Shown here: one piece after another, positions 57,498 to 64,000 of the stretch | Layout: each line of letters opens with the position of its first letter | Numbering within the stretch: the first letter of the stretch is position 1 | Source: Marinibacterium sp050389775 | GTDB taxonomy: Bacteria > Pseudomonadota > Alphaproteobacteria > Rhodobacterales > Rhodobacteraceae | Reading direction: 5' to 3' | Length of the DNA stretch: 64,000 nt | Assembly (NCBI RefSeq): GCF_050389775.1 | Contig: NZ_CP177144.1 | Location: 2,232,001 to 2,296,000 of the forward strand | Made by a program: the position numbers and the translations under genes | Notes under the pieces: model-generated | The model's database searches: none | Told to the model about the DNA's origin: nothing | The model's input: the letters and a program-made list of their open reading frames with translations, nothing else

Positions 57498-57637
57498 AAT
57501 CACCCCTGCGGCGATTCTCGCATGCAACTGCGTTCGGCTCTGGTTGACCCTCGCCGGGTGCGGGCGTAAAGACTCGTCACAGCCAGACTTTTCGACCGTC
57601 GCGCCCCTGGCGAGGCGCGCAAAGAAGGAGCCAGCGC

Positions 57638-58003
57638 GTGGAAGAGCTGATGCGGGAGTACCTCCCGATCCTGGTGTTCCTCGTCGTCGCCATCGGACTT
57701 GGATTGGTCCTGATGTTGTCGGCCGTCGTGATCGCCGTACGCAACCCCGACCCCGAAAAGGTGTCTGCCTACGAATGCGGGTTCAACGCATTCGACGATG
57801 CGCGGATGAAATTCGACGTCCGGTTCTACCTGGTGTCGATCCTGTTCATCATCTTCGACCTGGAAATCGCATTCCTGTTTCCCTGGGCGGTGGCCTTCAA
57901 GGACATCTCGATGGTGGGCTTCTGGTCGATGATGGCCTTCCTGGCCGTCCTGACCGTGGGCTTTGCCTATGAATGGAAGAAAGGGGCCCTTGAATGGGAG
58001 TGA
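57638..58003 (+). CDS. nuoA: NADH-quinone oxidoreductase subunit A
   Basis: This 121-aa three-helix membrane subunit belongs to complex I. The quinone-site loop [23 protein letters not shown] (split in reading) and [15 protein letters not shown] are invariant features. The start is a GTG at 57638 with AAGGAG 7 bp upstream; an ATG at 57650 is in frame but lacks a ribosome site. Its end overlaps nuoB by 10 bases. Confidence 0.96.
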   Translation: MEELMREYLPILVFLVVAIGLGLVLMLSAVVIAVRNPDPEKVSAYECGFNAFDDARMKFDVRFYLVSILFIIFDLEIAFLFPWAVAFKDISMVGFWSMMAFLAVLTVGFAYEWKKGALEWE

Positions 58004-58527
58004 TGACCGGAGCCAACACCGCGGGGCCCGACAAGGAAGTCGCGACCCAGGCGCTGAACCGCGAGCTGACCGACAAGGGGTTCCTGCTGACCTCGATGGA
58101 AGACGCGATCAACTGGGCGCGGACCGGGTCGCTGCACTGGATGACCTTCGGCCTGGCCTGTTGCGCCGTCGAGATGATGCAGGTGTCGATGCCGCGCTAC
58201 GACCTGGAACGGTTCGGCACCGCGCCGCGGGCCTCGCCGCGCCAGTCGGACCTGATGATCGTTGCCGGTACGCTGACCAACAAGATGGCCCCGGCGCTGC
58301 GCAAGGTCTATGACCAGATGCCCGAGCCGCGCTACGTCATCTCGATGGGGTCCTGCGCCAATGGCGGGGGCTATTACCATTACAGCTATTCGGTGGTGCG
58401 CGGCTGCGATCGCGTGGTGCCCGTGGATGTCTATGTGCCCGGCTGCCCGCCGACGGCCGAGGCGCTGCTCTACGGAATCCTGCAATTGCAGCGCAAGATC
58501 CGCCGCACGGGCACGCTGGCCCGCTGA
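57994..58527 (+). CDS. nuoB: NADH-quinone oxidoreductase subunit B
   Basis: This 177-aa peripheral-arm subunit holds the terminal 4Fe-4S cluster N2. Ligands are C56 and C57 (LACCAVEMM), C121 (GSCANGGG) and C151 ([10 protein letters not shown]). It is complete with a short N-terminal extension. It starts inside nuoA and is followed by nuoC after 86 bp. Confidence 0.97.
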   Translation: MGVMTGANTAGPDKEVATQALNRELTDKGFLLTSMEDAINWARTGSLHWMTFGLACCAVEMMQVSMPRYDLERFGTAPRASPRQSDLMIVAGTLTNKMAPALRKVYDQMPEPRYVISMGSCANGGGYYHYSYSVVRGCDRVVPVDVYVPGCPPTAEALLYGILQLQRKIRRTGTLAR

Positions 58528-58613
58528 TCACGGGCCGGCAGGTGGCCGGCCCGGACGCATTTCGGCCCCAGCCGCCCGGCGGCCCGGGGCCAGGGAGAAG
58601 GAAAGGCTCTTCG

Positions 58614-59225
58614 ATGACCGACGCCCTGACAGAGCTAGGCACCCATATCGAGATGAAGCGCCCCGAGTGCGTGCTGGGCTGGGATGTCGCCTTTGGCGAG
58701 CTGACGATCAACGTCGCGCCGGCCTCGATCACGGCCTTCACCGATTTCCTCAAGTCGGATGCCTCGTGCAAGTTCTCGACGCTGGTCGACATCACGGCCG
58801 TCGATCACCCGGAGCGGGCCAAGCGGTTCGACGTGGTCTATCACCTGCTGTCGATGTACCAGAACCAGCGCATCCGCCTGCGCCTGCAGGTCCGCGAAGA
58901 GGACCTGGTGCCGTCGATCCTGTCGGTACACCCCTCGGCCAACTGGTTCGAGCGCGAAGTGTTCGACATGTTCGGCATCCTGTTCTCGGGCCATCCCGAC
59001 CTGCGCCGCCTGCTGACCGATTACGGCTTTCGCGGCCATCCGCTGCGCAAGGATTTCCCGACCACGGGCTATACCGAAGTGCGCTATGATGAGGCGCTGA
59101 AACGCGTGGTCTACGAGCCGGTCAGCCTGGTTCAGGAATATCGCCAGTTCGATTTCATGTCGCCCTGGGAAGGCGCCCATTACATCCTGCCCGGCGACGA
59201 GAAGCAGGAGGAGGGGGCCAAGTGA
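58614..59225 (+). CDS. nuoC: NADH-quinone oxidoreductase subunit C
   Basis: This 203-aa subunit of the complex I peripheral arm has the family signature [41 protein letters not shown] (in pieces: [23 protein letters not shown]). It is separate from nuoD, as usual in alphaproteobacteria. The ATG at 58614 begins the conserved MTDALTELG; upstream in-frame sequence is spacer. The next gene starts with GTG overlapping its TGA. Confidence 0.96.
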   Translation: MTDALTELGTHIEMKRPECVLGWDVAFGELTINVAPASITAFTDFLKSDASCKFSTLVDITAVDHPERAKRFDVVYHLLSMYQNQRIRLRLQVREEDLVPSILSVHPSANWFEREVFDMFGILFSGHPDLRRLLTDYGFRGHPLRKDFPTTGYTEVRYDEALKRVVYEPVSLVQEYRQFDFMSPWEGAHYILPGDEKQEEGAK

Positions 59226-59647
59226 GCGACGTTCAGACCGGAAGCTGCCTGTGCGGGGCCTGTACCCTGACGGCCAAACCCGCGCCCGAAGCGGGGACCT
59301 GCCATTGCAGCATGTGCCGCAAGTTCTCGGGCGGGATGTTCATCGGGGTGCAATGCGGTGACACGCTGCGTTTCGACGACGGCGCGCCGGTCAAGGTGTA
59401 CAAATCCTCCGACTGGGGCGAGCGGTTGTTCTGCGGCGCCTGCGGATCGACCATCGCCTGGCGTTCGGCCGACGGCAAGATGTCGGCCGTGTCGATCATG
59501 CTGTTCGACGACCCGGGACAGTTCCCCGTGGTGTCCGAGATCTTTCACGACGAGAAACCGGCCAGCTATGCGCTGGCCGGCGAGACCCACAAGATGACCG
59601 GCGCCGAAGTCCTGGCGATGTTCGCGCCGCCGGAAGAGGGCGCCTGA
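59222..59647 (+). CDS. GFA (glutathione-dependent formaldehyde-activating enzyme-like) family protein in nuo operon
   Basis: This 141-aa zinc protein of the GFA/CENP-V family has the Cys pattern [18 protein letters not shown] and FCGACGSTI, which bind zinc. The family is linked to glutathione adducts, but this member's activity is unknown. It sits between nuoC and nuoD and is coupled to both sides: its GTG start overlaps the nuoC stop (GTGA), and its stop overlaps the next start (TGATG). It is not a complex I subunit in well-studied systems. Confidence 0.88.
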   Translation: MSDVQTGSCLCGACTLTAKPAPEAGTCHCSMCRKFSGGMFIGVQCGDTLRFDDGAPVKVYKSSDWGERLFCGACGSTIAWRSADGKMSAVSIMLFDDPGQFPVVSEIFHDEKPASYALAGETHKMTGAEVLAMFAPPEEGA

Positions 59648-59817
59648 TGGAATTCGTCATGTGGCTCGTCATGGCCTCGGCGGCGATCCCGATGTTCAAG
59701 CTGCTGCCGCATTTCGGGATCAGCCCCTATTGGGCGGCGCTCTGCATTGTCCCCCTGGGCACCATTGCCATGGTGTGGTGGATGGGTCTGAAACTACAGG
59801 ATTTGGAGAAGCTCTGA
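59647..59817 (+). CDS. Small membrane protein, 56 aa, between GFA gene and nuoD
   Basis: A 56-residue protein with two hydrophobic helices ([18 protein letters not shown] and [18 protein letters not shown]) and a short polar tail ending QDLEKL. No family is recognised. Both junctions are one-base TGATG overlaps: with the GFA gene upstream and nuoD downstream. The continuous coupling makes it very likely to be a real translated gene. It could be an accessory of the complex I membrane arm or of its assembly; that is inference from position only. Confidence 0.8.
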   Translation: MEFVMWLVMASAAIPMFKLLPHFGISPYWAALCIVPLGTIAMVWWMGLKLQDLEKL

Positions 59818-61031
59818 TGGACGGATCGAAAGGCTTCGAAGACGCCCTGACCGGCGAACAGAAGATCCGCAACTTCAACATCAACTTCGGGCCCCAGCAC
59901 CCGGCGGCCCACGGCGTGCTGCGGCTGGTGCTGGAGCTGGACGGCGAGATCGTGGAACGCTGCGACCCGCATATCGGCCTGCTGCACCGTGGCACCGAAA
60001 AGCTGATGGAAAGCCGGACCTACCTGCAGAACCTGCCCTATTTCGACCGGCTGGACTACGTGGCCCCGATGAACCAGGAACATGCCTGGTGCCTGGCCAT
60101 CGAACGGCTGACCGGGGTCGAGGTGCCGCGCCGGGCCTCGCTGATCCGGGTGCTCTATTCGGAAATCGGCCGGGTTCTGAACCACCTGCTGAACGTGACG
60201 ACCCAGGCCATGGACGTGGGCGCCCTGACGCCGCCGCTCTGGGGCTTTGAAGAGCGCGAAAAGCTGATGGTCTTCTACGAACGGGCCTGCGGGGCGCGTC
60301 TGCACTCGGCCTATTTCCGGCCCGGCGGTGTCCACCAGGACCTGCCGCCCGCGCTGCTCGACGACATCGAGACCTGGGCCAAGGAATTCCCGCAGATGCT
60401 GGAAGACATCGACGGGCTGCTGACGGAAAACCGGATCTTCAAGCAGCGCAACGTCGATATCGGCGTGGTGACCGAGGACGACATCCAGGAATGGGGCTTT
60501 TCCGGCGTGATGGTGCGCGGGTCGGGCCTGGCCTGGGACCTGCGGCGGTCGCAGCCCTACGAATGCTACGACGAGTTCGATTTCAAGGTGCCGGTGGGCA
60601 AGAACGGCGATTGCTACGACCGTTACCTGTGCCGCATGGCCGAGATGGAAGAGAGCCGCAAGATCATCCTGCAGGCCATCGACAAGCTGCGCGACTGCCC
60701 GGGCGACGTGCTGGCCCGGGGCAAGATCACGCCGCCGAAACGGTCGGACATGAAGACCTCGATGGAAGCGCTGATCCACCATTTCAAGCTTTATACCGAA
60801 GGTTTCCACGTGCCCGCGGGCGAGGTCTATGCCGCGGTCGAGGCGCCCAAGGGCGAATTCGGGGTCTACCTTGTGGCGGACGGGTCGAACCGGCCCTACC
60901 GGGCCAAGCTGCGCGCGCCGGGCTTCCTGCACCTGCAGGCGATGGACCACGTGGCGGGCGGCCACCAGCTGGCCGATGTGGCGGCCATCATCGGCACCAT
61001 GGATATCGTGTTCGGAGAAGTCGACCGGTGA
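59817..61031 (+). CDS. nuoD: NADH-quinone oxidoreductase subunit D
   Basis: This 404-aa 49-kDa-type subunit lines the quinone site with NuoB. It has [26 protein letters not shown] (key part GPQHPAAHG), [12 protein letters not shown], and the C-terminal DIVFGEVDR end conserved in the family. The ATG overlaps the stop of the 56-aa gene. The next gene starts with GTG overlapping its stop. Confidence 0.97.
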   Translation: MDGSKGFEDALTGEQKIRNFNINFGPQHPAAHGVLRLVLELDGEIVERCDPHIGLLHRGTEKLMESRTYLQNLPYFDRLDYVAPMNQEHAWCLAIERLTGVEVPRRASLIRVLYSEIGRVLNHLLNVTTQAMDVGALTPPLWGFEEREKLMVFYERACGARLHSAYFRPGGVHQDLPPALLDDIETWAKEFPQMLEDIDGLLTENRIFKQRNVDIGVVTEDDIQEWGFSGVMVRGSGLAWDLRRSQPYECYDEFDFKVPVGKNGDCYDRYLCRMAEMEESRKIILQAIDKLRDCPGDVLARGKITPPKRSDMKTSMEALIHHFKLYTEGFHVPAGEVYAAVEAPKGEFGVYLVADGSNRPYRAKLRAPGFLHLQAMDHVAGGHQLADVAAIIGTMDIVFGEVDR

Positions 61032-61330
61032 AGCTGAGACTGACCAAGACCCTGGCCCTTGGCCTGATCGGGGCGCTGATCCTGGCGGGCACGGCCGATG
61101 CGGCCTGGCTGAAACGCCAGCCCAAGAAAGACCCGGTGCACAAGGCCGTGGCGCATGTGGCAGCCCAGGGCTGCACGGTGTCGGCCGGCGACTGGGACAA
61201 GATCTATGCGTCCTATGGCGGGACGGAACGGGACGGGGACTATCACATCCTCAAGATGTACCAGGCCGGGGAACTGACATCGCAGGATGCCGGCGGACAT
61301 GTGACATTCAAGGGGGTTGCGGGATGCTGA
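61028..61330 (+). CDS. Exported 100-aa protein in nuo operon (Cys-x50-Cys)
   Basis: A 100-aa protein with a signal peptide ([20 protein letters not shown], cleavage probably after ADA) and a mature part of about 75 residues. The mature part has one Cys at C49 and one at the very last residue C100, with 50 residues between them. The start is GTG overlapping the nuoD stop (GTGA). It aligns with the next gene product in its Cys spacing and a Gly-Gly pair 40 residues after the first Cys. It is probably periplasmic with a disulfide. Family and function unknown. Confidence 0.75.
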   Translation: MKLRLTKTLALGLIGALILAGTADAAWLKRQPKKDPVHKAVAHVAAQGCTVSAGDWDKIYASYGGTERDGDYHILKMYQAGELTSQDAGGHVTFKGVAGC

Positions 61331-61626
61331 AACGGGTCATTCTGATGGTTGCGGGGCTTGGCGCCCTGGCCGGTTGTGACGAAAACACCATGGCCGCGCT
61401 TGGCGGGGCGACGAGCACGGCCGAACAGCGGGCCGATTACCTGGCCGCCGTGGCCACGACCGATTGCGTGCTGATCGACCAGCGCCAGTACGGGGCGGTG
61501 GAATTCCAGGCCGGGCTGAGCCGCGAGGAAACCATCGAGATCACCCAGTTCTACCTGGCCTTCGGCGGCGCCGAACGGCTGGAAGACGGCGGCGTGCGGA
61601 TCACCACGGGGCCCTGCGCCGGATGA
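61324..61626 (+). CDS. 100-aa lipoprotein in nuo operon (Cys-x49-Cys)
   Basis: A 100-aa predicted lipoprotein ([18 protein letters not shown], lipobox LAGC, lipid on C18) with C48 and C98, 49 residues apart. The spacing and pattern (VATTDC, then GG-V-I-T near the end) match the preceding gene product, so the two are probably diverged tandem paralogues, one soluble and one membrane-anchored. It overlaps the preceding gene by 7 bases and the next start by four (ATGA). Function unknown. Confidence 0.75.
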   Translation: MLKRVILMVAGLGALAGCDENTMAALGGATSTAEQRADYLAAVATTDCVLIDQRQYGAVEFQAGLSREETIEITQFYLAFGGAERLEDGGVRITTGPCAG

Positions 61627-61751
61627 ACATGACCCGCGATACCCGGGCCGTCCTGGCCGGTGGCCGCATGGTGAAGGAATTGCCGGGCGTGGTCGGGGCG
61701 GCGCAAGCCCCCGGCCGCCGCAAGGACCCGGCCGTGGAAGGAAGAGCCTGA
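61623..61751 (+). CDS. Short 42-aa protein between lipoprotein gene and nuoE
   Basis: A 42-codon frame (start [14 protein letters not shown], end EGRA) fills exactly the gap between the lipoprotein gene and nuoE. Its start overlaps the previous stop (ATGA) and its stop overlaps the nuoE ATG (TGATG). It is basic, has no membrane segment and resembles nothing I know. It may be a real micro-protein, or a coupling element that carries ribosomes to nuoE. Confidence 0.5.
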   Translation: MNMTRDTRAVLAGGRMVKELPGVVGAAQAPGRRKDPAVEGRA

Positions 61752-62860
61752 TGTTGCGACGTCTGCACCCCGAACAGCCCGAGAGCTTTGCCTTTACCCC
61801 GGCCAACCAGGCCTGGGCCGAGGGCCAGATCACCAAGTATCCCGAGGGCCGCGAGGCCAGCGCGATCATCCCGCTGCTGTGGCGGGCGCAGGAACAGGAA
61901 GGCTGGCTGACCCGCCCGGCGATCGAACATGTCGCCGAGATGCTCGACATGGCCTATATCCGCGCGCTGGAAGTGGCGTCGTTCTATTTCATGTTCCAGC
62001 TGCAGCCGACCGGTTCGGTGGCCCATGTCCAGGTCTGCGGCACGACGACCTGCATGATTTGCGGGGCCGAGGATCTGATCGCGGTCTGCAAGGACAAGAT
62101 CTCGCCCAAGGCCCATGGCATTTCGGCCGATGGCAAGCTGTCCTGGGAAGAGGTCGAATGCCTGGGCTCCTGCGCCAATGCGCCGATGGCCCAGATCGGC
62201 AAGGATTACTACGAAGACCTGACGGCCGAAGGCTTTGCCCAGCTGCTTGACGACCTGGTGGCCGGCAAGGTGCCGGTCCCGGGGCCGCAGAATGGGCGCT
62301 ATGCCTCCGAGGCGGCCGACGGGCCGACCAACCTGAAGGACCACGTGGAGGGCCGGGCGCAATACAACGCGTCGGTCGCGCGGGCGGTCGAGATCGGCGA
62401 TACGGTCAAGCGGATCGACGGCACCGAGGTGCCTCTGCTGACGCCCTGGCTGAAGGACGGCACGCCGCAGGCGCGCGACAAGGCCCAGGTCGAGCCGGCC
62501 GGCGAAGAGCCCGCGCCGACCGAACGCACGGTGCCCGAACCCGCGGGCGCGGTGGCCACGCCGGAGACCCGGCCCGAAGGGCTGGACGCCCCGCGCGACG
62601 GCCAGGCTGACGATCTCAAGCTGATCAAGGGCGTCGGGCCAAAGCTCGAAGAGCTGCTGAATTCGCTGGGCTTCTACCATTTCGACCAGATCGCCGGCTG
62701 GACCGAAGCCGAGATCCACTGGGTCGACCAGAACCTCGAAGGGTTCAAGGGCCGGGTGACACGGGATGAATGGGTCAGCCAGGCCAAGCTGCTGGCGGCC
62801 GGGGAAGAGACGGACTTTGCCCGCAAGGCAAAGGACGAGGGGATCTACGACGACGACTGA
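61751..62860 (+). CDS. nuoE: NADH-quinone oxidoreductase subunit E with C-terminal HhH-type extension
   Basis: This 369-aa 24-kDa-type subunit holds the 2Fe-2S cluster N1a with ligands C96, C101, C137 and C141 (CGTTTC, CLGSC). The conserved domain ends near residue 170. An Ala/Pro/Glu-rich linker follows, and then residues 287-350 form a helix-hairpin-helix-like domain ([20 protein letters not shown] ... [13 protein letters not shown]), of the kind in predicted H3TH DNA-binding proteins. Long NuoE proteins are known in Rhodobacter capsulatus; the role of the extension is unknown. The ATG overlaps the 42-aa gene stop. Confidence 0.93.
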   Translation: MLRRLHPEQPESFAFTPANQAWAEGQITKYPEGREASAIIPLLWRAQEQEGWLTRPAIEHVAEMLDMAYIRALEVASFYFMFQLQPTGSVAHVQVCGTTTCMICGAEDLIAVCKDKISPKAHGISADGKLSWEEVECLGSCANAPMAQIGKDYYEDLTAEGFAQLLDDLVAGKVPVPGPQNGRYASEAADGPTNLKDHVEGRAQYNASVARAVEIGDTVKRIDGTEVPLLTPWLKDGTPQARDKAQVEPAGEEPAPTERTVPEPAGAVATPETRPEGLDAPRDGQADDLKLIKGVGPKLEELLNSLGFYHFDQIAGWTEAEIHWVDQNLEGFKGRVTRDEWVSQAKLLAAGEETDFARKAKDEGIYDDD

Positions 62861-62893
62861 CCACACTGGCCGAACACCTGGGGAGGAGAACGG

Positions 62894-63382
62894 ATGGCAG
62901 AGGAACCGAAGGAGAAGATCTGGGTCAAACCCGTGCTGATCGGGATCGCGGCGGCCGTGCTGTGGATCCCGCTGACGGGGTCGGACCTGACCGGGGCGCT
63001 CATTGCCGGCGTGGCCGGGGTTGGCATCGGCCACCTGGTGCTCAGCCGGATCGGCGGCAGGGATGCGGGCAAAGGCGGCGAGACGGGCAGTGAAGCCCGG
63101 CAGAGCCAGCAGGACCCGGCGACCGACGCCCCGGCAGTGCGGCTGGTCGAGCCGTCGCCGGTGACCGAGGCACCCGCGACGGGCTTTGCCGAAGAAGCCG
63201 CGGGCTTTGACGGGCCGCGCGCCGCGACAGGGCCGGCAGATACGGGGCTGGCAGATACGGGGCCGATGGAGGAGGCGCCGAGCGATACGGGGCCGCTGAT
63301 CAAGCCCAGCACGCCGCTGCCGGGCGAGGCCGAACTGGCCGCCCGCAAGGGCAGCTGGACCTACCAGCCCGGCCAGGCCTGA
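62894..63382 (+). CDS. Hypothetical membrane protein, 162 aa, in nuo operon
   Basis: This 162-aa protein has two short hydrophobic helices (VLIGIAAAVLWIPL and LIAGVAGVGIGHLVL) and then about 95 residues of low-complexity Ala/Pro/Glu/Gly sequence, including short repeats of ADTGx. It ends SWTYQPGQA. No family is recognised. The ATG follows GGGGAGGAG. It lies between nuoE and nuoF, as do unassigned reading frames in other Rhodobacterales nuo operons. Confidence 0.7.
   Translation: MAEEPKEKIWVKPVLIGIAAAVLWIPLTGSDLTGALIAGVAGVGIGHLVLSRIGGRDAGKGGETGSEARQSQQDPATDAPAVRLVEPSPVTEAPATGFAEEAAGFDGPRAATGPADTGLADTGPMEEAPSDTGPLIKPSTPLPGEAELAARKGSWTYQPGQA
63231..63294 (+). repeat. Short in-frame repeat in the 162-aa nuo-operon gene
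   Basis: Two 15-bp units GCAGATACGGGGCTG / GCAGATACGGGGCCG at 63237-63266 encode ADTGL and ADTGP. A third, diverged unit follows (SDTGPL). This is the same kind of small in-frame repeat growth as in gph. Confidence 0.6.
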
Positions 63383-63602
63383 CAGGCCGCCCGGGCCGGA
63401 TCGCCGGGGCCGGGGAACCGGGCCCGATGGGGCCAAACAGGGGCCCGAGACCGGCCAGCGGGCCGGGGCAGGGCAGATCCCGAAGGGCCAGGCCGGCCCG
63501 GGCGGGGCGCAGAACGGACCGGGACGGCCGCCGATGGCCCGACCGACAGAACTTGCCCGGCCGGGTTCAGGCCCGCCGGGACGAACGGAGACGAAGAGAG
63601 AC

Positions 63603-63827
63603 GTGGACAGCGACCTGGATCAGCACATCACCCGCAAGGGCCGGCACGTGGCGGTGGTCATCGCCGGCGCGGCCGCGCTGTGGCTGGTCATGCAGGTTGT
63701 CGCGCCGCTCTTCGGGATGAGCAACCGCGTGCTGCTGCTGTTCGACTTTGCGGCGCTGGCGGCATTCATCTATGCCGGCGCGAACATCTTCCAGATCTGG
63801 CGGCTGCGCCAGAAGAACCAGGGGTAA
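63603..63827 (+). CDS. DUF5337-like small membrane protein
   Basis: This 74-aa protein has two membrane helices ([22 protein letters not shown] and [20 protein letters not shown]) with a basic C-terminus (RLRQKNQG). It matches the DUF5337 pattern found next to nuoF in Rhodobacterales. The start is a GTG at 63603 preceded by GGAGACGAAGAGAG; an ATG at 63534 in frame would add repeat-like spacer. A complex I-associated role is plausible by position. The 220 bp before it are GC-rich low-complexity spacer without a gene. Confidence 0.8.
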   Translation: MDSDLDQHITRKGRHVAVVIAGAAALWLVMQVVAPLFGMSNRVLLLFDFAALAAFIYAGANIFQIWRLRQKNQG

Positions 63828-63834
63828 TGGTCTC

Positions 63835-64000
63835 ATGCTCAAGGACGAAGACCGCATCTTCACCAATCTCTACGGGATGCACGACCGCACGCTGGCGGGC
63901 GCGAAGAAACGGGGCCATTGGGACGGAACCAAGGACATCATTGCACGCGGACGCGATTCCATCGTTCAGACGATGAAGGACAGCGGGCTGCGCGGCCGGG
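63835..64000 (+). CDS. nuoF: NADH-quinone oxidoreductase subunit F, partial
   Basis: The first 55 residues of NuoF are present before the window ends. [20 protein letters not shown], followed by [10 protein letters not shown] and SGLRGRG, matches the N-terminus of the 51-kDa flavoprotein subunit that binds NADH and FMN. Start ATG at 63835, 7 bp after the DUF5337 stop. Confidence 0.95.
   Translation, partial: MLKDEDRIFTNLYGMHDRTLAGAKKRGHWDGTKDIIARGRDSIVQTMKDSGLRGR

Overview
The window is high-GC DNA from an alphaproteobacterium, almost certainly a Rhodobacterales (Roseobacter/Paracoccaceae) chromosome. The evidence is the mix of genes: a ChvI-like response regulator, DUF3422 and DUF5337 proteins, a nuo operon with extra small genes and an extended NuoE, a leucine-degradation (liu) cluster, malate synthase G and a Tat-exported IorAB-type molybdo-hydroxylase. 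I saw no rRNA, tRNA, CRISPR array, phage or complete insertion sequence. Gene density is high, many genes are translationally coupled, and most of the content is housekeeping metabolism.

Layout. 1-9.3 kb (mostly minus strand): partial response regulator, a J-domain protein, BolA (plus strand), DUF4177, a hotdog thioesterase, GatB, two unrecognised proteins and PepN. 9.3-18.1 kb: a 67-aa membrane protein, a VOC protein with a WYL regulator surrounded by CTGACA-type inverted repeats, malate synthase G, an intergenic 8-bp tandem repeat (19 units), a class-I glutamine amidotransferase-like hydrolase, and the iorB-iorA pair (minus) divergent from a TetR regulator. 18.1-25.4 kb: kynureninase, pntAB, DUF3422 and an orphan helical protein behind a long, relatively AT-rich leader. 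25.4-35 kb: a Dpp/Opp-type ABC importer (permeases and binding protein on minus; double ATPase on plus) with three M20 peptidase/amidohydrolase genes. 35-44.9 kb: waaA, moaA, a lipoprotein, an AlkD-like protein, a PNPOx-like protein, glmS-glmU, gph and a DegT-family aminotransferase. 44.9-57.5 kb: an SDR, then isovaleryl-CoA dehydrogenase, a DUF1622 protein, OmpW, and the rest of the leucine/isovalerate pathway (acyl-CoA synthetase, carboxylase beta, NMO-like, ASCH, carboxylase alpha, HMG-CoA lyase, enoyl-CoA hydratase). 57.6-64 kb: nuoA, B, C, D, E and the start of nuoF, interleaved with seven non-core genes.

How the genes work together. The liu cluster takes isovalerate or leucine-derived isovaleryl-CoA through 3-methylcrotonyl-CoA, 3-methylglutaconyl-CoA and HMG-CoA to acetyl-CoA and acetoacetate. 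Malate synthase G, transhydrogenase and complex I handle the carbon and redox consequences. The ABC importer and M20 hydrolases look like a unit for uptake and hydrolysis of short peptides or N-acyl amino acids.

The most unusual signals are: (1) two different degenerate in-frame tandem repeats (24-bp and 39-bp periods) that swell the liu-cluster acyl-CoA synthetase to 766 aa, with a third repeat (18 bp) in gph and an 8-bp array in an intergenic region; (2) an unbroken chain of overlapping cistrons from nuoC to nuoE that includes two tandem divergent Cys-x49/50-Cys exported proteins and 56-aa and 42-aa genes; (3) two families of short dispersed repeats, one copy of which lies inside the carboxylase beta gene.
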